A stretch of 64,000 nt of DNA from Hyphomicrobiales bacterium (GCA_900471525.1 UCEZ01000011.1:124001-188000); one strand, 5' to 3'. Shown: positions 30,268 to 40,265, numbered from the stretch's first letter. Made by a program: numbers and translations. The notes: generated from the sequence alone by a model not told the origin.

Positions 30268-30792
30268 ATGACCATCAAGCCGCTCATCATTCTTCCCGAT
30301 CCCGTGCTGCGCCAGCTTTCCAAGCCGGTCGAGACAGTCGATGCCGATGTCCGCCGTCTGGCCGACGACATGCTGGACACGATGTATGATGCGCCGGGTA
30401 TCGGCCTTGCAGCCATCCAGATCGGTGTTCCACGCCAGATGCTGGTGATCGATGTGTCGAAGGAAGGCGAGGAAAAGCAGCCGCAAGTCTTCATCAATCC
30501 GCAGATCCTAAGGTCGTCCGATGAACGTTCGGTCTACGAGGAAGGCTGTTTGTCAATTCCCGACTATTATGCCGAAGTCGAACGCCCGGCCACGATTACG
30601 GTCGAATATATCGATCGAGACGGCAAGAAGCAGACGGTAGACGCAGACGGTCTGCTTGCAACTTGCCTGCAGCACGAGATCGACCATCTGAACGGCGTGC
30701 TATTCATAGATCATATCTCCAAGCTCAAGCGTGAAATGGTGATCCGCAAATTCACCAAGGCCGCCAAGGTCCGCGGCGCCAAGGCGATCTGA
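30268..30792 (+). CDS. def: Peptide deformylase
   Basis: Removes the formyl group from the N-terminal Met of nascent proteins; a metalloenzyme. The 174-residue protein has all three family motifs: [11 protein letters not shown] (GxGxAAxQ), EEGCLSIP (EGCLS, metal-binding Cys) and [13 protein letters not shown] (HExxH with catalytic Glu). The start [15 protein letters not shown] is at 30268; upstream codons lie in the promoter region. In relatives it is next to fmt, which supplies the formyl-Met-tRNA; here a toxin-antitoxin pair lies between. Confidence 0.96.
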   Translation: MTIKPLIILPDPVLRQLSKPVETVDADVRRLADDMLDTMYDAPGIGLAAIQIGVPRQMLVIDVSKEGEEKQPQVFINPQILRSSDERSVYEEGCLSIPDYYAEVERPATITVEYIDRDGKKQTVDADGLLATCLQHEIDHLNGVLFIDHISKLKREMVIRKFTKAAKVRGAKAI

Positions 30793-30820
30793 CCATTCCA
30801 TTGAAAAGTGGGCCTCATGG

Positions 30821-30847
30821 CACTATGATATCAGTGATATCATAGTG
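30821..30847. promoter_or_regulatory. Operator of the toxin-antitoxin pair
   Basis: A perfect 12-bp inverted repeat with arms CACTATGATATC (30821-30832) and GATATCATAGTG (30836-30847) and a 3-base spacer, ending 11 bp before the antitoxin start. This is a textbook position and form for autoregulation by a ribbon-helix-helix antitoxin/PIN toxin complex. Confidence 0.85.
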
Positions 30848-30857
30848 GAGGTTGCGT

Positions 30858-31118
30858 ATGGGCGATCTGCTTCTTCGCGGAATTGACGATGCTCTGAAGA
30901 TCGAATTGCAGGAAAGCGCACGCCGAAACGGCCGCAGTCTTTCCGACGAGGCCATTGTGCAGATTCGCTCCGCCTTGGAGAGAGAGCAGCGTCGCGGGCA
31001 AACAGCCGGACAGCGGTTGCGCGCTGTTTTGGGGGATGCGAAATTTGAAGATGACGAATTGCGCTCCATCGATGCGTTTCGCAAGCAACCCGATCGCTCG
31101 CCACCGGACTTCAAATGA
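30858..31118 (+). CDS. Ribbon-helix-helix antitoxin (FitA/VapB type)
   Basis: An 86-residue antitoxin: the N-terminal Arc-like ribbon-helix-helix (MGDLLLRGIDDALKIELQES, then ARRNGRSLSDEAIVQIRSAL) binds DNA and the C-terminal part (from about residue 55) should wrap the toxin. This is the FitA form of plasmid-stability/VapB proteins. It is preceded by GTGGAGG and by the perfect inverted repeat at 30821-30847. The stop overlaps the toxin start by 4 bases (ATGA), as is usual for such pairs. Confidence 0.88.
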   Translation: MGDLLLRGIDDALKIELQESARRNGRSLSDEAIVQIRSALEREQRRGQTAGQRLRAVLGDAKFEDDELRSIDAFRKQPDRSPPDFK

Positions 31119-31534
31119 TTGTTCTCGATACGAACATCATTTCGGAACTTCAAGGAAGGCGGTATAGCGAACTCATACTTCGATGGTTGGATAGCTATGA
31201 CAGTGAGGTCGTGTTTCTGACGGCAATTGCAATGGCGGAAATCCATCTCGGTATCACCTTGCTGGAAACAGGGCCAAGGCAGGAAAATCTCCGTCAGACG
31301 TTCACGCGAATTGAGAACGAGTTTTCCGGACGAATCCTGAGTTTCTCGCAAACCGCGGCCGCGCGATATGGGGCCATTGCCGCACAACGCCAGAAGGTGG
31401 GAAAACCAATCGAGACCAAGGACGCGATGATCGCCGCGATCTGTCTCTCCCATGATGCGACGCTGGCCACGCGCAACACAAAAGACTTCGAGGGGCTTGA
31501 TTTGAAGCTCGTAAACCCGTTTGAAGAGGCCTGA
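31115..31534 (+). CDS. PIN-domain toxin (FitB/VapC type)
   Basis: A 139-residue PIN-domain ribonuclease; toxins of this family cleave tRNA or rRNA when freed from the antitoxin. The acidic active-site residues are seen as LDTNIISEL (Asp, Asp-like pair with Glu in the FitB pattern), a middle Glu in AMAEIHLG, and the Asp residues of [22 protein letters not shown]. FitB-like features include the LLETGPRQ turn and the NTKDF segment. Coupled translation with the antitoxin. The pair splits def from fmt. Confidence 0.9.
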   Translation: MIVLDTNIISELQGRRYSELILRWLDSYDSEVVFLTAIAMAEIHLGITLLETGPRQENLRQTFTRIENEFSGRILSFSQTAAARYGAIAAQRQKVGKPIETKDAMIAAICLSHDATLATRNTKDFEGLDLKLVNPFEEA

Positions 31535-31557
31535 TCAGAAACGAGAGTCCGCGCACC

Positions 31558-32493
31558 GTGCCGCTTCGCATCATTTTCATGGGAACGCCCGAGTTTTCGG
31601 TTCCGACGCTGGCGGCGCTGGCCGAGGCCGGGCACAAGATCGTCGCGGCCTACACCCAGCCGCCGCGTCCGGGTGGACGCCGTGGTCTCGATTTGCAGAA
31701 ATCGCCGGTCCATCAGGCGGCCGAACTGCTCGGTATCGAAGTGCTGACTCCGGTCAATTTCAAGGATGCGGCAGACCGGCAGACATTCCGCGATTTTGAT
31801 GCCGATGTCGCGGTGGTCGTGGCCTATGGCCTGCTCTTGCCGGAGGAGATCCTCAACGGCACCCGGCTCGGCTGCTACAACGGTCACGCGTCGCTTCTGC
31901 CACGCTGGCGCGGGGCGGCACCCATCCAGCGGGCGATCATGGCGGGAGACCATGAGACCGGCATGATGGTGATGAAAATGGACAAGGGGCTCGATACCGG
32001 CGACGTGGCGCTGACCAAGGTCGTCGCAATCGGCAACGAGATGACGGCGGGCGAACTGCACGACAAGCTCATGCTGGCTGGCGCCGGACTGATGAGGGAC
32101 GCCATGGAAAAGCTCGATGGCGGCGACTTGTCTTTGACGCCGCAGGCCGGGCATGGGGTGATTTACGCCGCGAAGATCAGCAAGGCCGAGACCCGGATCG
32201 ATTTTGGAAAGACCGCCACCGAAGTTCACAATCACATTCGCGGGCTTTCGCCCTTTCCCGGCGCCTGGTTCGAACTGGAAATCAGCGGCAAGCCGGAGCG
32301 CGTCAAGGTTCTCTCGTCCGTTGTCGAAAAGGTGGGTGGCGAAACCGGCACCGCCCTGTTCGACGACCTGACGATCGCCTGCGACAATGGTTCGGTGCGG
32401 TTGACCCGGCTGCAGAAGGCCGGCGGCAAGGTCCTTGATGCCGATGATTTCCGGCGTGGCACGCCCATTCCACCCGGCACACGGCTTCTCTGA
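31558..32493 (+). CDS. fmt: Methionyl-tRNA formyltransferase
   Basis: Formylates initiator Met-tRNA, the counterpart of Def. The 311-residue protein starts with a GTG ([19 protein letters not shown] follows) and has the active-site segment [20 protein letters not shown], with catalytic Asn and His. No ATG is available before the conserved start, so GTG at 31558 is chosen. It overlaps truA by one base (TGATG). The gap to the toxin gene is 23 bp, so transcription from the toxin-antitoxin promoter could run into fmt-truA. Confidence 0.96.
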   Translation: MPLRIIFMGTPEFSVPTLAALAEAGHKIVAAYTQPPRPGGRRGLDLQKSPVHQAAELLGIEVLTPVNFKDAADRQTFRDFDADVAVVVAYGLLLPEEILNGTRLGCYNGHASLLPRWRGAAPIQRAIMAGDHETGMMVMKMDKGLDTGDVALTKVVAIGNEMTAGELHDKLMLAGAGLMRDAMEKLDGGDLSLTPQAGHGVIYAAKISKAETRIDFGKTATEVHNHIRGLSPFPGAWFELEISGKPERVKVLSSVVEKVGGETGTALFDDLTIACDNGSVRLTRLQKAGGKVLDADDFRRGTPIPPGTRLL

Positions 32494-33236
32494 TGCCGCG
32501 TTTCCGCATGACGATCGAATATGACGGCTCCAACTATGTTGGCTGGCAGCGGCAGGACAACGGCCCCTCGGTGCAGGGTGCTGTCGAGAAGGCTATCCTG
32601 TCTCTGACCCGCGAGGTCGTCTCGATCCGGGGGGCGGGGCGTACCGATTCCGGCGTGCATGCCAAAGGGCAGGTGGCGCATGCGGATCTCTCACAGAGCT
32701 GGAAGCCGGAGACGCTCCGCAATGCGTTGAACGCCTATCTCGGGCAGGCCGGCGAGCAGGTGTCGATCATCGAGACGGCCGAGGTGCCGGACGATTTTGA
32801 TGCGCGCTTTTCAGCGCTCCGGCGGCACTATCTCTATCGCATCATTTCGCGGCCTTCGCCTCTCGCGCTGGAAGCGAAGCGCGCCTGGTGGGTGTCGAAG
32901 AAGATCGATCATGAGGCGATGCACGCGGCAGCGCAGATGCTCGTCGGCTATCACGACTTCACAACTTTCCGCTCCACCCATTGCCAGGCGAACAGCCCCT
33001 GGCGGACGCTCGACCGGTTGGACGTGACGCGGGTTGGGGAGGTCATCGAAATCCGGGCCACGGCACAGAGTTTCCTGCACAACCAGATCCGTTCCTTTGC
33101 AGGCACCCTGAAGATGGTGGGCGATGGCCGCTGGACGCCGGGCGACGTTCGCGTCGCGCTGGAGGCGAAGGATCGCAAGGCCTGCGGGCCTGTGGCGCCG
33201 CCGGACGGACTTTATTTCATGCAAGTCGATTACTGA
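32493..33236 (+). CDS. truA: tRNA pseudouridine(38-40) synthase TruA
   Basis: Converts uridines 38-40 of the anticodon arm to pseudouridine. The 247-residue protein has the catalytic motif [15 protein letters not shown] with Asp52 as the nucleophile, plus the RHYLYRI and [18 protein letters not shown] segments of the family. The ATG overlaps the fmt stop codon, an arrangement that couples their translation. It is convergent with the minus-strand gene that starts the dapE side of the window (10-bp gap). Confidence 0.95.
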   Translation: MPRFRMTIEYDGSNYVGWQRQDNGPSVQGAVEKAILSLTREVVSIRGAGRTDSGVHAKGQVAHADLSQSWKPETLRNALNAYLGQAGEQVSIIETAEVPDDFDARFSALRRHYLYRIISRPSPLALEAKRAWWVSKKIDHEAMHAAAQMLVGYHDFTTFRSTHCQANSPWRTLDRLDVTRVGEVIEIRATAQSFLHNQIRSFAGTLKMVGDGRWTPGDVRVALEAKDRKACGPVAPPDGLYFMQVDY

Positions 33237-33246
33237 GCACAGGCGC

Positions 33247-33843
33247 TCAGATCGGCATCAGTCCGAAATAGCGTTGAAGGCCTTCGCCGAGCATCAGGGA
33301 CGGCAGGATGAGCAGTGATGAAAGTGCCGCGGCAAGCAGCGTCTGGTTGTTGGCGATCGTCTTCATCAGCCTGAAAACAGCCATGAAAGCCGCCATCAGA
33401 AGGATCAGCGACAGCAGGCTGGTGAGCCCCTCGCTGCCCGGGAGGATGAGCCGCATCGCCGCCGGAACCGCCATCGCATAGAAAACCGGCACCCAGAGCC
33501 AGTTGGTGGCGATGATGATTACCGCCAGGTGTTCGGCATAACCGAGCGGCTTGGCGAGAGCGGCCATCAGCAGCAGCGGCAGGATCCAGGTGGCAAGGTC
33601 GACAAGTAGAAGCTTGAGGATGAAGGGCAGGCCCGCCTCGCTTCCGACGGGCATGTTCGCCAGATAGTAGAGACGCCATGCACCCCAGCTGACGGCCATG
33701 GCAGGCAGGCACCAGAGGATCGCCGCAAACGAGCGCCAAACACCGAGCGCTGTAATGTCGAGCCAGTCGTATCCGCTCTTGTCGCCAAAAATCAGCAACC
33801 AGATTCCCCGGATATAAGCGCCGACCTCCTCAATCTGCGGCAT
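33247..33843 (-). CDS. Conserved membrane protein next to dapE
   Basis: A 198-residue membrane protein of unknown function with five or so hydrophobic segments (for example [57 protein letters not shown]). It follows dapE and overlaps its end by 14 bases, so translation is probably coupled. The ATG at 33843 is used; a TTG two codons earlier is also in frame. No catalytic motif or known domain was recognised. Its link with dapE is common in rhizobia but unexplained. Confidence 0.75.
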   Translation of the reverse strand: MPQIEEVGAYIRGIWLLIFGDKSGYDWLDITALGVWRSFAAILWCLPAMAVSWGAWRLYYLANMPVGSEAGLPFILKLLLVDLATWILPLLLMAALAKPLGYAEHLAVIIIATNWLWVPVFYAMAVPAAMRLILPGSEGLTSLLSLILLMAAFMAVFRLMKTIANNQTLLAAALSSLLILPSLMLGEGLQRYFGLMPI

Positions 33844-35023
33844 GGCCAAACCAGCGGCTGATGAACGTTTCGTATATACGCGTCAATGTTTCGAGGTCAG
33901 CCACGGCCACACGTTCATCGACCATGTGCATGGTCTGGCCGACCAGGCCGAACTCGACGACCGGGCAATAATCCTTGATGAAGCGTGCATCGGATGTTCC
34001 GCCGGTTGTCGACAGTTTCGGCTCACGGCCGGTGACGGCCTCTACTGCCCCGGACAGCGAGGCGATCAGGGCGTTGTTGCGGGTCAGGAACACGTGGCTG
34101 GGGCGTTCGCTCCAGACGATATCGTATCTGACCGGCGGACGGCCGGGACGAAGGGCGCTGTCGGCGCTGGCCCGATCCAGCCGGGCAATGATCTCCGCCT
34201 TGAGGCTGTCGGCATCCCAGGTGTCGTTGAAACGGATGTTGAAGCTTGCCGCCGCCCTGGCCGGGATGACATTGACCGCTTTGTTCGCAACGTCGATCGT
34301 CGTCACCTCGAGATTGGACGGCTGGAAATTGTCGGTACCGCCATCGAAGGGCGGGTCCATCAGCGCTTGCGTCAGGGACAGTATGCCGCGTACCGGGCTG
34401 TCAGCGAGGTGTGGATAGGCGGCGTGGCCCTGGATACCGTGCACTGTGATCGTGCCCGACAGCGAGCCACGCCGGCCGATCTTGATCATGTCGCCAAGGT
34501 GATCCGGATTGGTCGGCTCGCCGACGAGACAGGCATCCCAGCGCTCGCCCTTTGCCGCGGCCCACTCCAGCAGCTTGGTGGTGCCGTTGATCGCCGGACC
34601 TTCCTCGTCGCCGGTGATCAGGAACGAGATCGAGCCCTTGGGCGCCCCGTGCTTCTCGATGTGGCGGGCCACGGCGGCGGCGAAGCAGGCGATGCCGCCC
34701 TTCATGTCGACGGCGCCGCGACCGTACATCTGGCCATCGGCGATATCGGCGGAAAACGGACCATGCGTCCAGGCGGCCTCGTCGCCGACCGGCACGACAT
34801 CGGTATGGCCGGCAAACATCAGATGCGGTCCATCGGTGCCGATGCGGGCATAGAGATTTTCGATATCCGGCGTGCCATCCTCGCGCGCCGTCACCCGCTC
34901 GACCGCAAAGCCGAGCGGCTTCAGCATGGTTTCAAGAGCGGCCAGCGCGCCACCTTCGGCGGGGGTCACGGAAGGGCAGCGGATCAGGGTGGAGAGATTG
35001 GCGACGGGATCGATAGCGGTCAT
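33830..35023 (-). CDS. dapE: Succinyl-diaminopimelate desuccinylase
   Basis: Removes the succinyl group from N-succinyl-LL-diaminopimelate in lysine and peptidoglycan precursor synthesis. The 397-residue M20-family enzyme has [16 protein letters not shown] (metal ligand His and Asp), [12 protein letters not shown] and [13 protein letters not shown] (catalytic Glu and metal-binding Glu). The start [21 protein letters not shown] at 35023 is the usual one; the frame upstream runs into the 366-bp gap. With dapD (39.4-40.2 kb) it gives two steps of the succinylase pathway, here separated by 4.3 kb of inserted genes. Confidence 0.96.
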   Translation of the reverse strand: MTAIDPVANLSTLIRCPSVTPAEGGALAALETMLKPLGFAVERVTAREDGTPDIENLYARIGTDGPHLMFAGHTDVVPVGDEAAWTHGPFSADIADGQMYGRGAVDMKGGIACFAAAVARHIEKHGAPKGSISFLITGDEEGPAINGTTKLLEWAAAKGERWDACLVGEPTNPDHLGDMIKIGRRGSLSGTITVHGIQGHAAYPHLADSPVRGILSLTQALMDPPFDGGTDNFQPSNLEVTTIDVANKAVNVIPARAAASFNIRFNDTWDADSLKAEIIARLDRASADSALRPGRPPVRYDIVWSERPSHVFLTRNNALIASLSGAVEAVTGREPKLSTTGGTSDARFIKDYCPVVEFGLVGQTMHMVDERVAVADLETLTRIYETFISRWFGHAAD

Positions 35024-35389
35024 CAAATAATGCCTGTTGTTTCGCGGGCTTGGTTTAACCGATCCATGCCGGGCTGTCACGAGGTTACCCTCTCTTGAGG
35101 GGAGGTGGAAACCCATCTTTGTAACTTGAATTCCGCCGTCCGTGGAATTGTCGCCGCTGCGGTTTGATGGCCCGGGAGGAGGCTCATCTCGCCCATGTCG
35201 AGCGTCGGCGGTAGTGAGACGAAAAGGGGCCAACCTGCTGAAGCCCGAACGATGGGAACGGGTGGAGCGCACACGTCCACTTCAATCACAGGCGCATATT
35301 CTATAAAATGCGGTCCGATTTCCATTTTTCCAACCCACGCCGCCGCCCCGCCGAACTTGGCTTCGGCGGGCTAACTTCAGGAGGCAGAA
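35024..35389. other. 366-bp intergenic region between dapE and the VOC gene
   Basis: This gap separates two divergent genes. It contains a hairpin just before the VOC ribosome-binding site with arms CCCGCCGAA (35347-35355) and TTCGGCGGG (35362-35370), and a shorter one around 35089-35102 (arms CCCTC / GAGGG). I see no ORF with good support and no recognisable RNA gene. Promoters could not be assigned. Confidence 0.5.
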
Positions 35390-35773
35390 ATGTCAGACAC
35401 TATCGGCAATGTGCGTTACATGGTCGACGACGTCGAAGCTGCCGTCGAATGGTACGTCAAACACCTGGGCTTTTCGCTTCTCTCCAGCCATGTACCTGCC
35501 TTCGCCGACATCAAGCGCGGATCGTTGCGGCTATTGCTCAGCGGGCCGACCAGCTCGGCGGGACGGCTGATGCCCGATGGCGAGCAACCGCGGCCTGGCG
35601 GCTGGAATCGCATTCACCTCATCGCAGATGATCTGCCTGCCGAGGTCGCTCGTTTACGCGCTGCCGGAGTACAATTCCGTAACGATACCGTCACGGGGCC
35701 GGGCGGATCGCAAATTCTGTTGGTCGACCCTTCCGGGAATCTCGTTGAGCTGTTCCAGCCCGCTCGCCGCTGA
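35390..35773 (+). CDS. VOC superfamily protein (glyoxalase/bleomycin-resistance fold)
   Basis: A 127-residue protein with the two beta-alpha-beta-beta-beta modules of the VOC fold: N-terminal IGNVRYMVDDVEAAVEWYVKHLGF and C-terminal GPGGSQILLVDPSGNLVELFQP, with a metal-ligand Glu in VELF. Members include glyoxalase I, dioxygenases and antibiotic-binding proteins; the substrate is unknown here. AGGAGG lies 8 bases before the ATG. A hairpin just upstream may affect its expression. It is one of the plus-strand accessory genes inside the dap-arg backbone. Confidence 0.82.
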   Translation: MSDTIGNVRYMVDDVEAAVEWYVKHLGFSLLSSHVPAFADIKRGSLRLLLSGPTSSAGRLMPDGEQPRPGGWNRIHLIADDLPAEVARLRAAGVQFRNDTVTGPGGSQILLVDPSGNLVELFQPARR

Positions 35774-35876
35774 CTTCTGATTGAATGGCAAAGTCATCTC
35801 GCGCAGCGACGCGACCTTGGCGGATGCTAACGCATTCCTTGTTCGCAACGAGAAGGCGCACGATAGTCGCCGGCAC

Positions 35877-36611
35877 TTACCATCCACGCCAGCCCGCCGA
35901 CGCAACCAGTTCGTTGCGGATGAATGCGACGTCGTCGGAGGCGGTGAATGTGCCGGCTCCAGTGAGCCTGCCGCGGCGGCGCAGCGTCGTCAGGCCGGCA
36001 ATGCGTCGTGGCATTGTCTCGGGAAGGCCGGGTTCGTACAAATCTTCCGCGTCAAAGCTTGCCGGGTCGACCGAGACGACGCGGATTCCGCGCGCCGCGA
36101 ATTCGCGGGCAAGGCCAAGGGTGAGCATATCGATGGCGCCCTTGATGGTGGAATGCGCCTCCTCATCCGGTGTGGCATTGCCCGTCGAGCTCATGTTGAT
36201 GATGATGCCGCCTTTGGCACCGAACTGTCGGGCTGCTTCCTGGCACATCAGGAAGGTGCCGAAGACATTGACTGCAAATGCGCGGTGCGCGTCTGTTGGC
36301 GCTTCCACGTCCATCTGCTCGACCCGGAAGATGCCGGCATTGTTGACGACGATATCGGGCCTGCCGAAAATCTCGTCGGTGGCGCGGAAGATGCGCCGGA
36401 CGCCCTGCGATTTCGAAACATCGCCTTGAACGGCGACAGCCCGGCCGCCGCGCCTGACGATATCAGCGGCGACGCGGGCGGCACCATCGCCGTCCGTTGC
36501 ATCGTTGATCACCACGGCAGCGCCTTCGCCAGCAAGGCGGGCGGCGATGCGGGCTGTCGGTCCGCTGGCAGCCCCGGTGACGACAGCGATTTTTCCGGTC
36601 AATCTGGTCAT
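35877..36611 (-). CDS. SDR-family protein with altered catalytic site
   Basis: A 244-residue short-chain dehydrogenase/reductase fold: N-terminal VVTGAASGPTARIAARLAG, acidic motif, VNNAG and NMSS are all present. Two family hallmarks are changed. The cofactor glycine motif reads GAASGPT rather than GxxxGIG, and the catalytic YxxxK reads HSTIK (His153, Lys157), so the active-site Tyr is missing. It may be inactive as a classical oxidoreductase, or have another role. The start at 36611 has AAGGA at 9 bases; ATG 36617 is too close to it. It is divergent from an AraC-type gene. Confidence 0.8.
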   Translation of the reverse strand: MTRLTGKIAVVTGAASGPTARIAARLAGEGAAVVINDATDGDGAARVAADIVRRGGRAVAVQGDVSKSQGVRRIFRATDEIFGRPDIVVNNAGIFRVEQMDVEAPTDAHRAFAVNVFGTFLMCQEAARQFGAKGGIIINMSSTGNATPDEEAHSTIKGAIDMLTLGLAREFAARGIRVVSVDPASFDAEDLYEPGLPETMPRRIAGLTTLRRRGRLTGAGTFTASDDVAFIRNELVASAGWRGW

Positions 36612-36802
36612 GGGCATTCATCCTTGATTCGTCGAACCTCGTTCGTCCGATGAGCCAAGTATGCGACGTGCAAGTCTCCGGGCGTTACAGCGATCCTCCG
36701 AGATTTATATGTGATCCTGCAAATGTTGATATTGCTCTATTTTCCGGGCGGAACATCCGGAGTAGCGTGGAGGCTATCGAAAACAGGGCATTCATACCGG
36801 CC

Positions 36803-37711
36803 ATGCCAGATCAATCAGAGAGCTTTGCTGAAATCGCCTCGATCATTTCGCGGCATACCGATGGAACGGGCCTGTTTCCGACCGCCATCGAAAATCTGTT
36901 CTTCGGCCGCCAGACCGCGCCGACGGTGCCATTGCATTCCGCGCATCGCCCCGCCTTCGCGCTCATTGCCCAGGGCGAAAAGAGCGTGACCCTGGGGCAG
37001 GACGTCTATCGCTACGGCGTCGGCGATTGCCTTGTCGTGTCAGTCGATCTGCCCGTCAGTTCCCGCGTGACCATGGCAAGCCCCGAGGTGCCGCATCTCG
37101 GTCTCGGCATGGCGATCAATCCCGACCAGTTGCGCGAAGTGTTGCAGCGGATCGTTGTTCCCCCTGTCGCGGCAACAGCCGACGGCGCACGCGGACTGGC
37201 CGTCAACAGGGCTTCGCCCGCGCTTGTGGACGCAACGCTCCGTTATCTGCGGCTCCTCGACACTCCCGACGACATTGATGGTGTCGCCCCTCTCATCGAG
37301 CAGGAAATCCTTTATCGTCTTTTGACGGGACCTTATGGACCGCGGCTGATCCAGATCGCCACGGCGGATAGTCCGGGAAACCGGGTCGCCAAGGCAATCG
37401 GCTGGCTACGGGAAAACTACGCCCGGCCGTTGCGCATCGAGGACCTGGCCGAGCATGTGGGCATGAGCGTGTCGTCGCTGCATCATCACTTCAAGGCGGT
37501 GTCGGCCATGACACCGATGCAGTACCAGAAACAGCTGCGGCTCAACGAGGCGAGGCGCCTGATGCTGGTCGAGAACATGGATGCCGGAACGGCGGGGCAT
37601 AGGGTCGGCTACCAGAGCCCGTCCCAGTTCGGGCTTGAATACACACGTTTGTATGGCCTCTCGCCGCTGCGCGACGTCGCTGCTCTCAGGATGCAGGTCG
37701 CGGCCGAGTAG
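36803..37711 (+). CDS. AraC-family transcriptional regulator
   Basis: A 302-residue regulator with an N-terminal cupin-like sensing domain (AraC_N type: PTVPLHSAHRPAFALIAQGEKSVTLGQDVYRYGVGDCLV) and a C-terminal double helix-turn-helix (about residues 200-300: LRIEDLAEHVGMSVSSLHHHFKAVSAMTPMQYQKQLRL in parts, then AGHRVGYQSPSQFGLEYTRLYG). Such proteins usually activate neighbouring genes when an inducer binds. It is divergent from the SDR gene and 161 bp upstream of an aldo/keto reductase, both of which are natural targets. A longer frame starting at 36650 exists; 36803 fits family length. Confidence 0.87.
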   Translation: MPDQSESFAEIASIISRHTDGTGLFPTAIENLFFGRQTAPTVPLHSAHRPAFALIAQGEKSVTLGQDVYRYGVGDCLVVSVDLPVSSRVTMASPEVPHLGLGMAINPDQLREVLQRIVVPPVAATADGARGLAVNRASPALVDATLRYLRLLDTPDDIDGVAPLIEQEILYRLLTGPYGPRLIQIATADSPGNRVAKAIGWLRENYARPLRIEDLAEHVGMSVSSLHHHFKAVSAMTPMQYQKQLRLNEARRLMLVENMDAGTAGHRVGYQSPSQFGLEYTRLYGLSPLRDVAALRMQVAAE

Positions 37712-37872
37712 TGCGGCGACCAAAGGCGTTTGCAAGGTGGAAAGCCGCGTTCGAAAAATACCTTCCACGGTGCTGGCAAGATGACCGCCGCGTCCTACAT
37801 GTAATAATATCCCCGCCCGCTTTGCCGGGCTTTCCCGCCGCACATGATCATTGAAGATACGGAGCCTTACCC

Positions 37873-38919
37873 ATGCGTTACAATCAGCTTGGCAATACCG
37901 GTTTGTTCGTTTCGGAAATCTGCCTGGGGACGATGACCTTCGGATCGGCGGAAGGCGCCTTCTGGGGCGGCATCGCCGGCGTCGACCAGGATGCCGCCGA
38001 CCGGATCGTCGAACGGTCGCTTGCCGCTGGCGTCAATTTTATCGATACGGCGGATGTCTATTCATCCGGTGAATCGGAAAAGCTGCTCGGGCAATCGCTG
38101 CAGAACCTCGGCATTGCCCGCAAGGACGTGGTGATCGCCACCAAGGTCTACGGCCAGATGGGCGACGGGCCGAACGATCGCGGCGCCTCGCGCGGGCATA
38201 TCATGGATTCGGTCGAGGCCAGCCTCGAGCGGCTGCAGGTGGATCATATTGATCTCTATCAGATCCACGCGACCGATACCGTCACGCCGATCGACGAAAC
38301 GCTCCGGGCGCTGGACGATCTCGTCTCCGGCGGCCTCGTCCGCTATGTCGGCGTTTCCAACTGGCAGGCATGGAAGATCGCCAAGGCGCTTGGCGTTTCC
38401 GAGCGCAAGGGCTTTGCCCGCTTCGAGACATTGCAGGCCTATTATTCGATCGCCGGCCGCGACCTGGAGCGGGATATCGTGCCCTTGCTTAACGAGGAGA
38501 AGATGGGGCTGATGGTCTGGTCGCCGCTGGCCGGCGGGTTGCTGTCTGGCAAATACGGTCCGGGCGCACCGGGCAACGGCGAGGGCCGCCGCGCGAATTT
38601 CGATTTCCCGCCGGTAGACAAGGATCGCGCCTGGGCCTGCGTCGCCGCCATGCGCGAGGTTGCCGAAAAGCACGGTGCCAGCGTTGCCGAAGTGGCGCTC
38701 GCCTTCATTCTCGCCAAGCCATTCGTGACCAGCGTCATCATCGGCGCCAAAAGGGTGGAGCAACTGGACGAAAACCTGAAGGCGGTGAAGCTGAGGCTGG
38801 ATGCGGAGGACCTGACAAAGCTCGATGCGGTCAGCGCGTTGCCACCGGAATATCCGGGATGGATGCTTGAGCGGCAGGGTGCTGCGCGCCGCCCCGGGCC
38901 GTTCGAGCCGAAGGTGTGA
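37873..38919 (+). CDS. Aldo/keto reductase
   Basis: A 348-residue NADPH-dependent oxidoreductase of the AKR superfamily (TIM barrel). Catalytic Asp and Tyr are seen in FIDTADVYSSGESEKLLGQSL (about residues 56-76), Lys in VIATKVYGQ and His in IDLYQIHATDT. The C-terminal cofactor region has TSVIIGAKRVEQLDENLKA. It resembles YajO/YhdN-like reductases that act on aldehydes; the substrate is not known. It follows the AraC-type regulator on the same strand and may belong to its regulon. Confidence 0.9.
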   Translation: MRYNQLGNTGLFVSEICLGTMTFGSAEGAFWGGIAGVDQDAADRIVERSLAAGVNFIDTADVYSSGESEKLLGQSLQNLGIARKDVVIATKVYGQMGDGPNDRGASRGHIMDSVEASLERLQVDHIDLYQIHATDTVTPIDETLRALDDLVSGGLVRYVGVSNWQAWKIAKALGVSERKGFARFETLQAYYSIAGRDLERDIVPLLNEEKMGLMVWSPLAGGLLSGKYGPGAPGNGEGRRANFDFPPVDKDRAWACVAAMREVAEKHGASVAEVALAFILAKPFVTSVIIGAKRVEQLDENLKAVKLRLDAEDLTKLDAVSALPPEYPGWMLERQGAARRPGPFEPKV

Positions 38920-38992
38920 TGTCGATACCGTTGGAAACCTGCTTCACCTTCCGCATACTGCTGCATCAGACCCCCGCAGGGCCAGGCTTCGG

Positions 38993-39337
38993 TCAGTTCG
39001 CGCCGCGCCCATACTCGTTGTCCTCTTCCTTGCCCGGCCAGAGACAGAGCGCGATGAAGACGACAGGGCTAAGCACGGGGATAAACAGGCAGATAGCGAG
39101 CGGGCCGGGGTAGCCGATGTCATGCAGGCGCTTGATCGTCAAAAGGACGATCGACGCAGCGGAAACGAGACCGCTTAACACAAGGACCAGAGTCCAGAGC
39201 GCGAGCGCTATATCGTTTCCCTCATTGGCGAACATGCGGGTCAGAACAAAGCCGCTGACGGCGACCCAGAAAAGCCAGCCGAGGAAATAGGGCAGGCGGC
39301 TGATGCGGCCGGAGGGGCTGAAGAACAGCCAGGACAT
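38993..39337 (-). CDS. DUF805 family membrane protein
   Basis: A 114-residue inner-membrane protein of the DUF805 family: the typical start MSWLFFSPSGRISRLPYFLG, three to four hydrophobic segments and the motif TIKRLHDIGYPG. The function is unknown. The ATG at 39337 has GGAGGGG at good distance; an in-frame ATG at 39361 lies 3 bases after the dapD stop. It is directly downstream of dapD and probably cotranscribed with it. Confidence 0.83.
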   Translation of the reverse strand: MSWLFFSPSGRISRLPYFLGWLFWVAVSGFVLTRMFANEGNDIALALWTLVLVLSGLVSAASIVLLTIKRLHDIGYPGPLAICLFIPVLSPVVFIALCLWPGKEEDNEYGRGAN

Positions 39338-39364
39338 GCTCTGCTGCCCCTCCGTGCGCATGGA

Positions 39365-40222
39365 TCAATCCCGCAGCAATTCGTTGATGCCGGTCTTCGA
39401 GCGGGTCTTCTCGTCGACGCGTTTGACGATGACGGCGCAGTAGAGGTTCGGGGCAACGACGCCGTTCGGCATCACGGCGCCCGAGCCCATGGAGCCGGCA
39501 ACAACGACGGAATAGGGAGGTACTTCGCCATAGGTGACTTCGCCGGTGGCGCGGTCGACGATCTTGGTCGACTTGCCGATGAACACGCCCATGCCGAGCA
39601 CCGAGCCTTCGCGCACGATGCAGCCTTCGACGACTTCCGAGCGGGCGCCGATGAAGCAATTGTCCTCGATGATCGTCGGGCCGGCCTGCATCGGTTCCAG
39701 CACGCCGCCGATGCCGACGCCGCCGGAGAGATGTACATGCTTGCCGATCTGGGCGCAGGAGCCGACCGTTGCCCAGGTGTCGACCATCGTGCCTTCGCCG
39801 ACATAGGCGCCGAGATTGACGAAGGACGGCATCAGTATGGCATTCGGGGCGATATAGGCCGAGCGGCGCACAACGGCATTGGGCACGGCGCGGAAGCCGG
39901 CGTCGCGGAACTGGTTTTCGCCCCAGCCTTCGAACTTGGACGGAACCTTGTCCCACCAGGTCGATTGGCCCGAGCCACCCTTGACGACTTCCATGTCGTT
40001 CAGCCGGAAGGATAGCAGAACGGCCTTTTTCAGCCACTGATTGACGGTCCAGTTGCCGTCCGTGCCGCGTTCGGCTACGCGCACCTTGCCACCGTCGAGC
40101 AATGTGAGGGCGGTTTCCACTGCATCGCGGATTTCGCCCTTGGTATTGATGGTCACGGTGTCGCGGTTGTCGAAAGCGGTGTCGATGGTCTTCGACAGGG
40201 AAGCGAGATCATGGGTCGTCAT
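39365..40222 (-). CDS. dapD: Tetrahydrodipicolinate N-succinyltransferase
   Basis: Transfers succinyl from succinyl-CoA to tetrahydrodipicolinate in the lysine/diaminopimelate pathway. The 285-residue protein has an N-terminal helical domain and a left-handed beta-helix made of hexapeptide repeats (for example [20 protein letters not shown], then [20 protein letters not shown]). Length and sequence are typical of alphaproteobacterial DapD. It is on the minus strand with dapE downstream after the DUF805 gene and about 4 kb of inserted plus-strand genes. Confidence 0.96.
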   Translation of the reverse strand: MTTHDLASLSKTIDTAFDNRDTVTINTKGEIRDAVETALTLLDGGKVRVAERGTDGNWTVNQWLKKAVLLSFRLNDMEVVKGGSGQSTWWDKVPSKFEGWGENQFRDAGFRAVPNAVVRRSAYIAPNAILMPSFVNLGAYVGEGTMVDTWATVGSCAQIGKHVHLSGGVGIGGVLEPMQAGPTIIEDNCFIGARSEVVEGCIVREGSVLGMGVFIGKSTKIVDRATGEVTYGEVPPYSVVVAGSMGSGAVMPNGVVAPNLYCAVIVKRVDEKTRSKTGINELLRD

Positions 40223-40265
40223 CGGAATTCCTTAAACTTCGGCGTCTATCGTAACCTGCTCTAGA

